Shown here: one piece after another, positions 40,982 through 48,726 of the stretch
Numbering within the stretch: the stretch's first letter is position 1
Layout of the letters: each line of letters begins with the position of its first letter
Source of the DNA: Microbispora bryophytorum
Lineage (GTDB): Bacteria > Actinomycetota > Actinomycetes > Streptosporangiales > Streptosporangiaceae
Assembly (NCBI RefSeq): GCF_006874465.1
Contig: NZ_VIRL01000019.1
Span: 97,838-161,837, forward strand
Length of the DNA stretch: 64,000 nucleotides
Reading direction: 5' to 3'
Position numbers and translations under genes: made by a program
The notes under the pieces: generated by a model
The model's database searches: none
Told to the model about the DNA's origin: nothing
What the model saw: only the letters and a program-made list of their open reading frames with translations

Positions 40982-42172
40982 TCAGGGGACGAGTCTCAGC
41001 TGGGGGCGATGGGTGGGCAGGCCGACCAGCTCGCGTACGCGCGCCATGGGCCAGGCGAGCTCCCGGGCCAGCGCGGGCACGGTCAGCCCGGTCTCGGCCG
41101 CCGCCATCTCGAAGGCCTGGGCGAGCAGGACCGGCTGCTCGCCGGGGTAGCCCGACACCGGATCGGTGGCGAAGCCCGGCTGCCCGCGCAGCGCGGCGAG
41201 GCGCTGGTAGGCGCGGCCGGCAGCGGAGTCGGACAGCAGGCCGACCTCCCGGCACCGGTACAGCAGGGAGTCGACCGACACGCCCCACACGCGTCGCAGC
41301 TCCGCCAGCCGCCGCAGGTCCGCACGGGCGGGCAGGCTGGGGAGGATGCTGTCGCGCGGGGTGAGGAACTCCGCGGCGAAGGAGTCGGCCTCGCGCTCCT
41401 GCTGGCTGTCGCCGGCCGCCGCGTCCCCGTGCAGCACCAGGTGCCCCAGCTCGTGGGCGGCGGTGAAGCGGTGCCGGTAGACGTCGTCGAAGCGGTTGGG
41501 CGTCAGGACGACGATGGGCCGCGGCAGGCTGGAGGTGGAGAAGGCGTCCACGGTGACCGCGTCCTCGTCGGCCTGGGGGAAGACGACGACGATCCCCCGG
41601 GACTCCATGTGCCGCACCAGGTGGCTGATCGGCCCGGCGCCGAGCCCCCAGTGGGCCCGCAGCGCGCGGGCCGCGCCCCCGGGATCGCGGGGCAGGGCGC
41701 TGCCCGAGTGCACCTCGCCCCAGGCGAAGCCGGGCAGGTCCACGAAGGGGAGCCGCACCCGCTTCTCCAGCGCGTACGTCAGCTCCCAGACCTGTTCCAC
41801 GAAGGCCACGGCCTTGGCGCGCTGGTAGGCCCGGGTGGAGCGCAGGCTGCGGAAGTGTGCCATCGAGCCGTCCAGCTTGCCGTGCGGGCGGCCCGGCAGG
41901 AAGAAGGCCGCGGGCACCGCGAGCACCTCGGCGAGGAACGGGACCAGATCGGGACGCGGCCGGGTCACCCCGGCCTCGTACTGGCCGACCGCGGCGGGTG
42001 ACACCCCGATGCGCTCGGCCACCTCCTTCTTCGTCAGCGCCGCCAGCCGTCGGGCCTGGGTGAGGCGGGTTCCGTCGAAGGCGTCCGCCACGGCCTGCGG
42101 GCTGGGTGCCGTGTCGCCGGATTCGGAGGAGACGGTCTCCTCGACCAGGCGCAGCCGGTCATCGTCCTTCAT
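40982..42172 (-). CDS. XRE regulator fused to ImmA/IrrE metallopeptidase
   Basis: A 396-residue fusion. The Cro/C1-type helix-turn-helix is at about 33-90 (TQARRLAALTKKEVAERIGV, SPAAVGQYEAGVTRPRPDLV). The ImmA/IrrE domain has RFTAAHELGHLVLHGD, with zinc-binding HELGH, and the second ligand region QQEREADSFAAEFLTPR. A C-terminal helical region follows (VSVDSLLYRCREVGLL). In mobile elements ImmA cleaves the repressor; fused forms in actinobacteria are often stand-alone regulators of a neighbouring gene. The start overlaps the end of the upstream partner gene by 14 bp. Confidence 0.92.
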   Translation of the reverse strand: MKDDDRLRLVEETVSSESGDTAPSPQAVADAFDGTRLTQARRLAALTKKEVAERIGVSPAAVGQYEAGVTRPRPDLVPFLAEVLAVPAAFFLPGRPHGKLDGSMAHFRSLRSTRAYQRAKAVAFVEQVWELTYALEKRVRLPFVDLPGFAWGEVHSGSALPRDPGGAARALRAHWGLGAGPISHLVRHMESRGIVVVFPQADEDAVTVDAFSTSSLPRPIVVLTPNRFDDVYRHRFTAAHELGHLVLHGDAAAGDSQQEREADSFAAEFLTPRDSILPSLPARADLRRLAELRRVWGVSVDSLLYRCREVGLLSDSAAGRAYQRLAALRGQPGFATDPVSGYPGEQPVLLAQAFEMAAAETGLTVPALARELAWPMARVRELVGLPTHRPQLRLVP

Positions 42173-42950
42173 CGGCGGCGGCGTCCGGTGCGTACGGCGC
42201 CTCGCTCATGGGAGGCAGGGCGGCCGCGCGCTCGTACGCCGGGCGCGGATTCAACGCCGGGGTCGGCATCGCGCCCCGGGCGAACGCGGACGCCTCGCCG
42301 ACGGGGGTCGTCACCCCGGGCAGCTCGGCCGCAGGGGCCTGCCCGGCGAGCGGGATCGGCTCGCAGTGGTGCCAGCGCAGGCTGCCGGTGCGGTCGAGCA
42401 GCTCGGCCTCGCCCCACCACACGTCGAGCAGACCGGCCCTGGCGTTGCACGCGTACGCGATGAGCACGAGGCGGGTGCCCTCGGGCAGCCGGGTGAGCGC
42501 GCGGGCGGCCGGAGTCGCGGGCGCCGGCAGGGCGGCCTCGACGCCGCCGAGCGTGAGCTGCTCGGCCCAGGGCCGCGGGCCGAACCTGGTGAACAGCGCC
42601 TGCACCAGCCCGGACGGCCTGCCGTCGCCGATCCTGGCGTTGACCACGCTGACCGAGCGGTCCTTGGCGTAGCGGAAGGGGAACAGCAGGTTGCCGCCGA
42701 GCACGACGAGCTCGTGCTGGGAGCCTGGCGGCTTGACGGTCTCGACGTCGGGCATGTCCGCGAACGTGCTGGCCAGAGCCTCGAACTTGCGGGACATGAG
42801 CGTGAAGCCGAACGGGTGCAGGAGCTCGGTCCGCGCCGTCTTCTGGGCGTCCTGGGCGTTGTCCAGCGCGAGCGCCAGCGCCTCGGTCACCCCTTGGCGG
42901 ATCTGCTCGGCGCGCGGGCCGAACGTCTCCATGGCCCAGGTCGACAGCAT
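42159..42950 (-). CDS. hypothetical protein paired with XRE-ImmA
   Basis: About 263 residues, unknown. It starts MLSTWAMETFGPRAEQIRQG, followed by a helical region (TEALALALDNAQDAQKTART), then beta-rich sequence with LVVLGGNLLFPFRYAKDRSV and RLPEGTRLVLIAYACNARAG. The strand pattern and VWWGEAELLDRTGSLRWHHC suggest an OB/SH3-like or nuclease-like fold, but I cannot name one. There is no signal peptide. It overlaps the XRE-ImmA start, with GGAGGTGG as its ribosome binding site. Co-occurrence with a peptidase-regulator is the pattern of toxin or element-maintenance modules, which is inference only. Confidence 0.7.
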   Translation of the reverse strand: MLSTWAMETFGPRAEQIRQGVTEALALALDNAQDAQKTARTELLHPFGFTLMSRKFEALASTFADMPDVETVKPPGSQHELVVLGGNLLFPFRYAKDRSVSVVNARIGDGRPSGLVQALFTRFGPRPWAEQLTLGGVEAALPAPATPAARALTRLPEGTRLVLIAYACNARAGLLDVWWGEAELLDRTGSLRWHHCEPIPLAGQAPAAELPGVTTPVGEASAFARGAMPTPALNPRPAYERAAALPPMSEAPYAPDAAADEGR

Positions 42951-42974
42951 CGCCACCTCCGGTGTGCTCCGCGC

Positions 42975-43020
42975 AGTGCTGGTTTCCAGTGCTGGTTTTC
43001 GGTGCTGGTTTTCGGTGCTA
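42975..43020. repeat. 13-bp direct repeats upstream of the XRE-ImmA module
   Basis: Consecutive 13-bp units beginning AGTGCTGGTTTCC (42975), AGTGCTGGTTTTC (42988), GGTGCTGGTTTTC (43001) and a partial fourth GGTGCTA (43014-43020) lie 25 bp upstream of the 42950 start. A second short repeat, CCGCGAGACCA, occurs twice at about 43033-43061. They sit where an operator for the XRE repressor would be expected. Confidence 0.85.
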
Positions 43021-43302
43021 CCTGGACCATTGGCCGCGAGACCAGCCGCGAGACCAGTGGCCACCGGACACCGGGGGCACTTTATTTTCCGACATCATAG
43101 TCCCGCGAACGCTTCACAGGTCACGTACGTCACACCCCTTCTGTCCGTCGGAGACGCCCGAATGTGACCGAAGACATGGCTATAGTGCGAAATGTCATGA
43201 TCGGGGATGGGGAGCGTGGCCGGCGTGTGCCTGCCGTACTTCCCAGCCGTACGGCCGGCTGCCGGAGTGCGTGCCGCGTACGGTACGCACAACGGGAGAA
43301 CG

Positions 43303-44493
43303 ATGGCACATCCCCCACCTACCGGCCCATATTCGGGTCGGCCTCCCGTCGATCCCTACGGTCCAGGGCATCATGGCCCCGGGCAGCCGCCCGCAGCGCC
43401 GCACCATCCGTGGCCGGGCTACCCGCCCGAAGGTCAGCCGTCACAAAACCAGCCGCCCCAAGGTCAGCCGCCACAAGGGCCGCCGTCACAGGGACAGCCA
43501 CCGCAAGGTCAGCCGTCACAGGGCCGGCCGCCGGGCCCATATCCGCCGGCCGGGCCGGGGCCGCAATTCCCGCCCGCCGGGCAGCCGTGGCCGGGGCAAC
43601 CGCCGCAGGCCCCGGCGTTCCTGCCGGGGCAACCGCCGCAGGCCCCCGGGTTCATGCCGGGGCATCCGCCGCAGCCGGGTCAGTGGCCCGTGCCCGGCGG
43701 GCCGTACGAGCCGGGTGGTCCGTACGAGCCCGAAGACGACGGCAGGCCGCGGAGGGGAGCCGGGCGGGTCTTCGGCGGGGTCCTGTGCGGGGGTCTCGGC
43801 CTGCTGCTCCTGCTCGGCGGGGGCGCCGTCGTGGCGCAGGCCGTGTCGAACAGCCACCAGGAGATCCGCAACAAGGAATACGCGCGCAACCTGTGGCGCA
43901 ACGAGCCCGCCGAGACATTGTTCCCCGCGGCGCTCGGCCTGCAGGACCCGGAGAAAAGACAGGGCGATCCGAACACCGAGCGCGGCTGGACCAGGGTCGC
44001 GATCTCCCCGGAGACCTCCTGCGCGAAGGCGCTGAGCGGGGCCGTGGCGAAGGAGGCCGCCAGGCGCGGCTGCGTCGCGGCCCTCCGCGCCACATATGTG
44101 GACGACACGGGTGGCACCGCCGCAACCGTCGCCATCGTGGTGTTCCGCGACCCGAAGGTCGCCCTCGATCTGGGCGACCTCGTCCACGACAAGGGGGACG
44201 CCGACCGGCCCGACCAGGCCGTGCACGCCCTCGCCGCCCCGGGGATCACCTGGAGCGACGCCGTACGGGCGGGCAGCGGGGGCGACAAGGTGCTGGACGT
44301 CTACGCGCCGTGCGCGGTGGTCGCCTCGGCGGGACCGGCGGACGGCAGGAAGACGGGCCGGCTCCCGCGGCCCTGGGGCGTGCGAAGCGAGGATCAGCGC
44401 ATCGACCGCAAGCCGTGGAGCGCGGTGGCGGAAGGGCTGGCCAAGTCCCTCGCCTGGCGGCTGGCGGATCTGACCTCCAAGGGGGGAGCATGA
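43303..44493 (+). CDS. proline/glutamine-rich single-pass membrane protein, type VII-associated
   Basis: A 396-residue protein. Residues 1-145 are a cytoplasmic Pro/Gln/Gly-rich region with repeated QPPQGQPPQG-like units and an acidic end (YEPEDDGRPRRG). A transmembrane helix follows at about 152-178 (GGVLCGGLGLLLLLGGGAVV). The extracytoplasmic domain (about 185-396) has two Cys pairs (ETSCAKAL...RRGCVAAL and APCAVV) and VDDTGGTAATVAIVVFRDPK. The gene is fused by overlap (ATGA) to the mycosin gene. Similar pairs occur in type VII loci of actinobacteria, where the proline-rich protein is thought to be part of the membrane complex or a mycosin partner. Confidence 0.82.
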   Translation: MAHPPPTGPYSGRPPVDPYGPGHHGPGQPPAAPHHPWPGYPPEGQPSQNQPPQGQPPQGPPSQGQPPQGQPSQGRPPGPYPPAGPGPQFPPAGQPWPGQPPQAPAFLPGQPPQAPGFMPGHPPQPGQWPVPGGPYEPGGPYEPEDDGRPRRGAGRVFGGVLCGGLGLLLLLGGGAVVAQAVSNSHQEIRNKEYARNLWRNEPAETLFPAALGLQDPEKRQGDPNTERGWTRVAISPETSCAKALSGAVAKEAARRGCVAALRATYVDDTGGTAATVAIVVFRDPKVALDLGDLVHDKGDADRPDQAVHALAAPGITWSDAVRAGSGGDKVLDVYAPCAVVASAGPADGRKTGRLPRPWGVRSEDQRIDRKPWSAVAEGLAKSLAWRLADLTSKGGA

Positions 44494-45728
44494 CCGGGCG
44501 CGGGCTCCGCGCCGCCCTTGCCGCCGTCGCCGCGGCGGTTCTCGCGGCGGCGGGCACAGTGGTCGTCTCGGTGGTGGGCACGGCGCTTCCCGCGTGGGCG
44601 GACGCACCAAGGAACTGGGACGTCGCGGCGCTGCGGCTGCCCGAGGCGCAGCGGACGGCCCAGGGAGACGGCGTCCTGGTCGCCGTGCTCGACACCGGTG
44701 TGGTGGCCAAGCATCCCGCGCTGGCCGGCCGGGTGACGACCGGCCCGGACCTGATCGGAGGCGGTGCCAGGCCGGGCCAGTCCTACTGGGGCGAGCACGG
44801 CACCGCGATGGCGTCCGACGTGCTCAAAGTGGCGCCGAAGGCCCGCATCCTGTCGGTGCGGGTCCTGTGGGACGACGAGGACCCCGCGCGGCGGCGGGCG
44901 CTGAAGATGACGCAGGACGCGCAGAGCGAGAAGGCCGCGCACGCCCTGGCCAACGGCATCAGGTATGCCGTCGGCAAGGGGGCGAAGGTCATCTCGATGT
45001 CGCTCGGCACCGACGAGTGGGCGATCCTCTCGGGCTACGAGGAGGACACGGCCGCCGCGGTGGACTACGCGGTGAGCAAGGGCGTCACGATCCTGGCCAG
45101 TTCCGGCAACGGCGGCTCGACCGACCCGCTGGAGGTGGACGCCAACAACAGCGTGTCCTACCCGGCCGCCTATCCCGGGGTCATCGGGGTGGCGGCGCTG
45201 GGGCCGGACGGCCGCCGGGCGGACTTCTCCCAGGTGCACACCTACACCGCGATCGCGGCCCCCGGCGTCGGAATCTACAGCGCCAGGAACACCGGCGGCT
45301 ACGAGTCGGTCTCCGGCACCTCCCCGGCCTGCGCCCTCGCCGCCGGGGTGGTCGCGCTGGCGCTGTCCCGCAACCCGAAGCTCACACCGGGACAGATCCG
45401 GGGCATCCTGACCAGGACCGCCCGGCATCCGGCGGGCGGGTACGACCCACTCGTGGGCTTCGGTCAGGTGGACGCGGCCGCCGTGGTCGCGGCGGCCGGC
45501 TCTCCCAGGAAGCCCGCGGTCCAGCCCGTTCCGTACAAGGGGAAGAAGTACTTCGGCAACGGCCCCACCGATGCGCAGATGACCCACCCGCCCATCGACA
45601 CCGGTTATCTGGTCATCGGCGGGGGCGCGGGAGCGGTCGGCCTGCTGTTCCTGTTCGTCGCCTTCCTCTTCTTCCGCCGCCCCAAGGCCTCAGCCCCGCC
45701 GCCGGAAGGCCTGCCCCCGCCGCCGTGA
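44490..45728 (+). CDS. mycP: mycosin-like S8 serine protease, membrane anchored
   Basis: A 412-residue subtilisin-type protease. It has a signal peptide (about 1-38). The catalytic triad is Asp68 (AVLDTGVVAKHP), His103 (WGEHGTAMAS) and Ser278 (SGTSPACALAAG). The GTSPA context, in place of GTSMA, is typical of mycosins. The oxyanion Asn is in ILASSGNGG. A C-terminal transmembrane helix (about 372-394, LVIGGGAGAVGLLFLFVAFL) with RR after it anchors the domain outside. Mycosins stabilise or process type VII secretion complexes. The start overlaps the upstream proline-rich gene. No EccB, C, D or E gene is nearby. Confidence 0.92.
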   Translation: MTGRGLRAALAAVAAAVLAAAGTVVVSVVGTALPAWADAPRNWDVAALRLPEAQRTAQGDGVLVAVLDTGVVAKHPALAGRVTTGPDLIGGGARPGQSYWGEHGTAMASDVLKVAPKARILSVRVLWDDEDPARRRALKMTQDAQSEKAAHALANGIRYAVGKGAKVISMSLGTDEWAILSGYEEDTAAAVDYAVSKGVTILASSGNGGSTDPLEVDANNSVSYPAAYPGVIGVAALGPDGRRADFSQVHTYTAIAAPGVGIYSARNTGGYESVSGTSPACALAAGVVALALSRNPKLTPGQIRGILTRTARHPAGGYDPLVGFGQVDAAAVVAAAGSPRKPAVQPVPYKGKKYFGNGPTDAQMTHPPIDTGYLVIGGGAGAVGLLFLFVAFLFFRRPKASAPPPEGLPPPP

Positions 45729-45734
45729 CACCGA

Positions 45735-45754
45735 GCCCCGGCGACGGCCGGGGC
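45735..45754 (+). terminator. terminator after the mycosin gene
   Basis: GCCCCGGC / GCCGGGGC with a GACG loop forms a perfect 8-bp stem six bases after the stop codon. Confidence 0.65.
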
Positions 45755-45778
45755 GAGCCGGGCTCCTTATCGTGAGGT

Positions 45779-46711
45779 ATGGGGGAGATCCTGGTCGGCA
45801 CGGCGTCGTGGACCGACAAGACGCTGCTGGAGTCGGGGTGGTATCCGCCCGGCGTCACGACGCCGGAGGAACGCCTGCGCCACTACGCGAGCGTGTTCCC
45901 GCTGGTGGAGGTCGACTCCACCTACTACGCGCCGCCCGCCGAGGCCACCGTGCGGCTGTGGGCCGAGCGCACGCCCGCGGAGTTCGTCTTCGACGTCAAG
46001 GCGTTCTCGCTGCTCACGCGGCATCCGACCCGCCCGGCCGCACTGCCGAAGGACCTGCGTCCGAGCGGCGGCGGCAAGAACCTGTACGCCGGCGACCTCG
46101 ACCCGAAGGTCGTGGACCAGGTCTGGGAGCGGTTCCTCGGCGCCCTGCTGCCGCTGCGGGAGGCGGGCAAGCTCGGGGCGGTGCTCTTCCAGTTCCCCCG
46201 GTGGTTCCCCATCGGCCGGGCGAACAAGCACTACATCCTGGAGTGCAGGCGGCGCTGCGAGCCGCTGCGGATCTCCGTCGAGTTCCGCAACCACACGTGG
46301 ATGCGCGAGGAGAACCAGGCCGAGACCCTCGACTTCCTCCGCTCGTACGCGATTCCGTACGTGTGCGTGGACATGCCGCAGGGCTATCCGGACTCGATCC
46401 CGCCGGTCGTCGCGGCCACGTCCGACCTGGAGGTCGTGCGGTTCCACGGGCACAGCGACAAGTGGACAAGCCACGACATCCACGAGCGCTTCGGCTACCG
46501 CTACTCCCTCGACGAGCTGAAACAGTGGGCACCGAGGCTGCGCGAACTCGGCGGCCGGGCGTCCACGACCCACGTGCTGATGAACAACTGCTACCGCGAC
46601 TACGCGCAGACCAACGCCCGCCAGCTCGCCGGCGTGCTCGCGGGTTTGCCAGACTGCGACGTACGCCCCCGGCCGGACGGCGACCGGACACACGAGGAAG
46701 GGACCCGATGA
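45779..46711 (+). CDS. DUF72 family protein
   Basis: A 310-residue protein with DUF72 blocks: ILVGTASWTDKTLLESGWYP, LVEVDSTYYAPPAEATVRLW, EFVFDVKAFSLLTRHP, LGAVLFQFPRWFPI, LRISVEFRNHTWM, YVCVDMPQGYPDSIPPVVAA and VLMNNCYRDYAQTNARQLA. The TIM-barrel fold resembles nucleases, but a biochemical role is not proven. It is coupled to the HhH protein by a four-base overlap. Confidence 0.93.
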   Translation: MGEILVGTASWTDKTLLESGWYPPGVTTPEERLRHYASVFPLVEVDSTYYAPPAEATVRLWAERTPAEFVFDVKAFSLLTRHPTRPAALPKDLRPSGGGKNLYAGDLDPKVVDQVWERFLGALLPLREAGKLGAVLFQFPRWFPIGRANKHYILECRRRCEPLRISVEFRNHTWMREENQAETLDFLRSYAIPYVCVDMPQGYPDSIPPVVAATSDLEVVRFHGHSDKWTSHDIHERFGYRYSLDELKQWAPRLRELGGRASTTHVLMNNCYRDYAQTNARQLAGVLAGLPDCDVRPRPDGDRTHEEGTR

Positions 46712-46905
46712 CGGACCTGCCCAAGATCGGCGCTCCGGCCACGCGAGCGCTCGCGAACGCCGGCTACACCGACCTGGAGAACCTCGCGCAGGCGACCGAG
46801 GCCGAGCTCCTCGCGCTGCACGGCATGGGACCGAAGGCGATGTCCATGCTCCGCCGGGCCCTGGAGGAGCACGGCCTGTCCTTCCGCGATCAGGCCACCG
46901 CATAG
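46708..46905 (+). CDS. helix-hairpin-helix protein
   Basis: A 65-residue protein with an HhH motif like the RNA polymerase alpha C-terminal or RecA-adjacent type: LPKIGAPATRALANAGYTDL, ENLAQATEAELLALHGMGPK, AMSMLRRALEEHGL. It probably binds DNA non-specifically. Four-base overlap with DUF72 (ATGA). Its last codons overlap the antisense methyltransferase remnant. Confidence 0.85.
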   Translation: MTDLPKIGAPATRALANAGYTDLENLAQATEAELLALHGMGPKAMSMLRRALEEHGLSFRDQATA

Positions 46906-47223
46906 TAGGAGTCCACCGCCCCCTGGCCGGTGTAATTGGGGCCCGCGAGGCGGCCCGGCGAAGTAGCCGACGAGGTCCACACCGACGATCTCCGCCCGGT
47001 CTCCCAGCGCGTGTGCGGCCTCGAACAGCGCGCTCGCCGTGCCGCAGCACAGGTCGAGCCACCGGACGACCCGATCGGCGCCGTGCAGGAGGGCGAGGAC
47101 GTCGACGCCGAGTTCCCGCCGGTAGGCCGGCAGCCGGCGCTCGCGATTCATGTCGCTGTTGGCCACGACCGGGGACCGCTCCAGAGCGTCGTCGTCCAGG
47201 AGCCGAAGATCACGATGGTCCAT
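46890..47223 (-). pseudogene. internally deleted class I methyltransferase remnant
   Basis: The minus strand encodes about 92 residues of a SAM-dependent methyltransferase start: MDHRDLRLLDDDALERSPVV, then RRLPAYRRELGVDVLALLHG, WLDLCCGTASALFEAAHALG (motif I) and IVGVDLVGYF. The rest of the catalytic domain is missing. Immediately after GYF, another reading frame gives GPNYTGQGAVDSYYAVA and then a stop at 46890, which reads like a normal C-terminus. The simplest reading is a gene that lost its middle by a deletion that also shifted the frame. The reading frame that stays open instead runs into DNA antisense to the HhH gene and loses family features. Confidence 0.7.
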
Positions 47224-47306
47224 CCCCGTTTCCTAGCATTCCTGCAGAGTCCGCGGCGTACCAAGCGCGGTGCTGCCGACGCCGTATTTCGCCTAAAGTC
47301 ACCTGA

Positions 47307-48683
47307 ATGGCAGCAAACCGCACCCGGCTGGCGTGGCTGGACGCCTTACGCGGGATCGCCGCTCCGGCCGTGGCGCTGCACCACTCGGCCTGGACCTTCG
47401 TCCCGGCCGTCTGGGCGGAGGTGGACCGCAGGGTCGACGTCGGCACCTGGGGCGTCTTCGTCTTCTTCCTGGTCAGCGGATACATCATCCCGGCCTCGCT
47501 GGAACGCCGGGGCGACCTGCGGGCCTTCTGGACCGGCCGGGTCTTCCGGCTCCTCCCGCTGCTGCTCGCCGCGCTCGCCCTCGCGCTGCTCCTCGCGTAC
47601 GCCGGGGTGTTCGCGATGTCGCCGGGCATCGACCGCCGGCCGCCGCCGCTCGTCGCGCTGGCGAACCTCTCGATGCTGCAGGAGCTCCTCGGCGTCCCCT
47701 CAGTGATCAACGTGATGTGGACGCTCTCCTACGAGATGGCGTTCTACCTGATGACGGCGGGGCTGTTCGCCGTACGGCAGGCGCACAGGTCGGCGCCGAT
47801 CGCCGTGGTCCTGGCGGTCGTGGCAGTGCCGCTCGGCCTGCTCATGCCCGGCGCGACGATCAACGGCGGCGCGGACCTGGTCGCCGCGCTCATGGGTGTC
47901 GCGGTGATCCTGGTCATCGTCGTGACCGTGACCGCGAACGGCCGCCTCAGGACGGCCGCCGCGGTGATCGGCGGCCTGCTCGGCCTGGCGCTGGTGATCC
48001 TCGGCAGCCGGATCGGGGCGGGGGAGGGCCTGGTCATCGCGGCGACGATGTTCGCCGGGACCGCCGTGTGGCGCGCCGAGCAGGGCACGCTCCGACCTGT
48101 CTGGGCCGTCGCCGCCCTGCTCACGGTGCTCGTCTGCGGTGTCCTGGTGGCCGATGAGCCCGCCTGGGCCGCGGCGGTCGTGCTGGCGGCCGGCGTGTTC
48201 GCGCTCGCGTTCCGGCTGCGGCACCGGCCGTTCCCCCGGTGGCTCGCCCACCTCGGAGTGATCAGCTTCTCCCTGTATCTGCTGCACCCGCTGCTGTTGC
48301 GGGTCGTCCCGAACCTTGCGGTGTTCTTCCTCGTCCTGCTGGTGCTCGGTCACCTGGCGTACCGGCTCGTGGAGGTCCCCGGGCAGCGTCTCGGCCGCCG
48401 CCTGAACGCGCACGGAAAAATCAGGTCAACTTCGACCGGCGGCCGTGTGGGCGGCGCGTCCGCGGGGACCAGCGGCTCTGACGCCGGTACGCAGGAGATT
48501 CGCAGGAGGGGACGGGTCATGGGTGAAGAGCAGGACCTCCACGACCCGGGCCGCCAGGGCCATGAGGCGGGCGTCGAGGGCGGCTCCAAGATGACCGCCG
48601 CGCAGCTTCGCGAGGCGCTGGCCAGGGTGGGCAAGGGCGAGGACACGCAGTCGGCCAAGGCGGAGGCCGAGAGCGACCAGTGA
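47307..48683 (+). CDS. acyltransferase 3 family membrane protein
   Basis: The first 375 or so residues are a typical acyltransferase 3 protein with about ten transmembrane segments: LAWLDALRGIAAPAVALHHS (catalytic His), GVFVFFLVSGYIIPASLERR, WTGRVFRLLPLLLAAL, VMWTLSYEMAFYLMTAGLF and SFSLYLLHPLLLRVVP. These enzymes acylate exported sugars or cell-wall polymers. The last 85 residues are not typical. A strong ribosome binding site and ATG at 48519 lie within this tail in the same frame, so the annotated end may be a read-through of two genes. There is no stop codon between. Confidence 0.85.
   Translation: MAANRTRLAWLDALRGIAAPAVALHHSAWTFVPAVWAEVDRRVDVGTWGVFVFFLVSGYIIPASLERRGDLRAFWTGRVFRLLPLLLAALALALLLAYAGVFAMSPGIDRRPPPLVALANLSMLQELLGVPSVINVMWTLSYEMAFYLMTAGLFAVRQAHRSAPIAVVLAVVAVPLGLLMPGATINGGADLVAALMGVAVILVIVVTVTANGRLRTAAAVIGGLLGLALVILGSRIGAGEGLVIAATMFAGTAVWRAEQGTLRPVWAVAALLTVLVCGVLVADEPAWAAAVVLAAGVFALAFRLRHRPFPRWLAHLGVISFSLYLLHPLLLRVVPNLAVFFLVLLVLGHLAYRLVEVPGQRLGRRLNAHGKIRSTSTGGRVGGASAGTSGSDAGTQEIRRRGRVMGEEQDLHDPGRQGHEAGVEGGSKMTAAQLREALARVGKGEDTQSAKAEAESDQ
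48519..48683 (+). CDS. possible separate small acidic protein in frame with the acyltransferase tail
   Basis: An ATG at 48519 is preceded by GCAGGAGGGGACGGGTC, a strong Shine-Dalgarno sequence at seven bases. It encodes 54 residues: MGEEQDLHDPGRQGHEAGVE, then SKMTAAQLREALARVGKGED, ending AEAESDQ. The product is polar and acidic, and may be made independently or as the tail of the acyltransferase. I do not recognise a family. Confidence 0.45.
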   Translation: MGEEQDLHDPGRQGHEAGVEGGSKMTAAQLREALARVGKGEDTQSAKAEAESDQ

Positions 48684-48726
48684 CCGTCGCGCGACCACCC
48701 CGCGCGCCGCCGGCCGTGTCCTCCGG

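Noticed and set aside
37442..45728. A prophage or integrative element covering the XRE-ImmA and type VII-like genes
   Set aside because: No integrase, tRNA-attached repeat, structural or replication gene was seen, so the boundaries cannot be supported.
46600..47223. A full 207-residue minus-strand protein reading through from the methyltransferase start
   Set aside because: After about residue 92 the sequence is antisense to the HhH and DUF72 genes and loses family features, so I treat it as a remnant.
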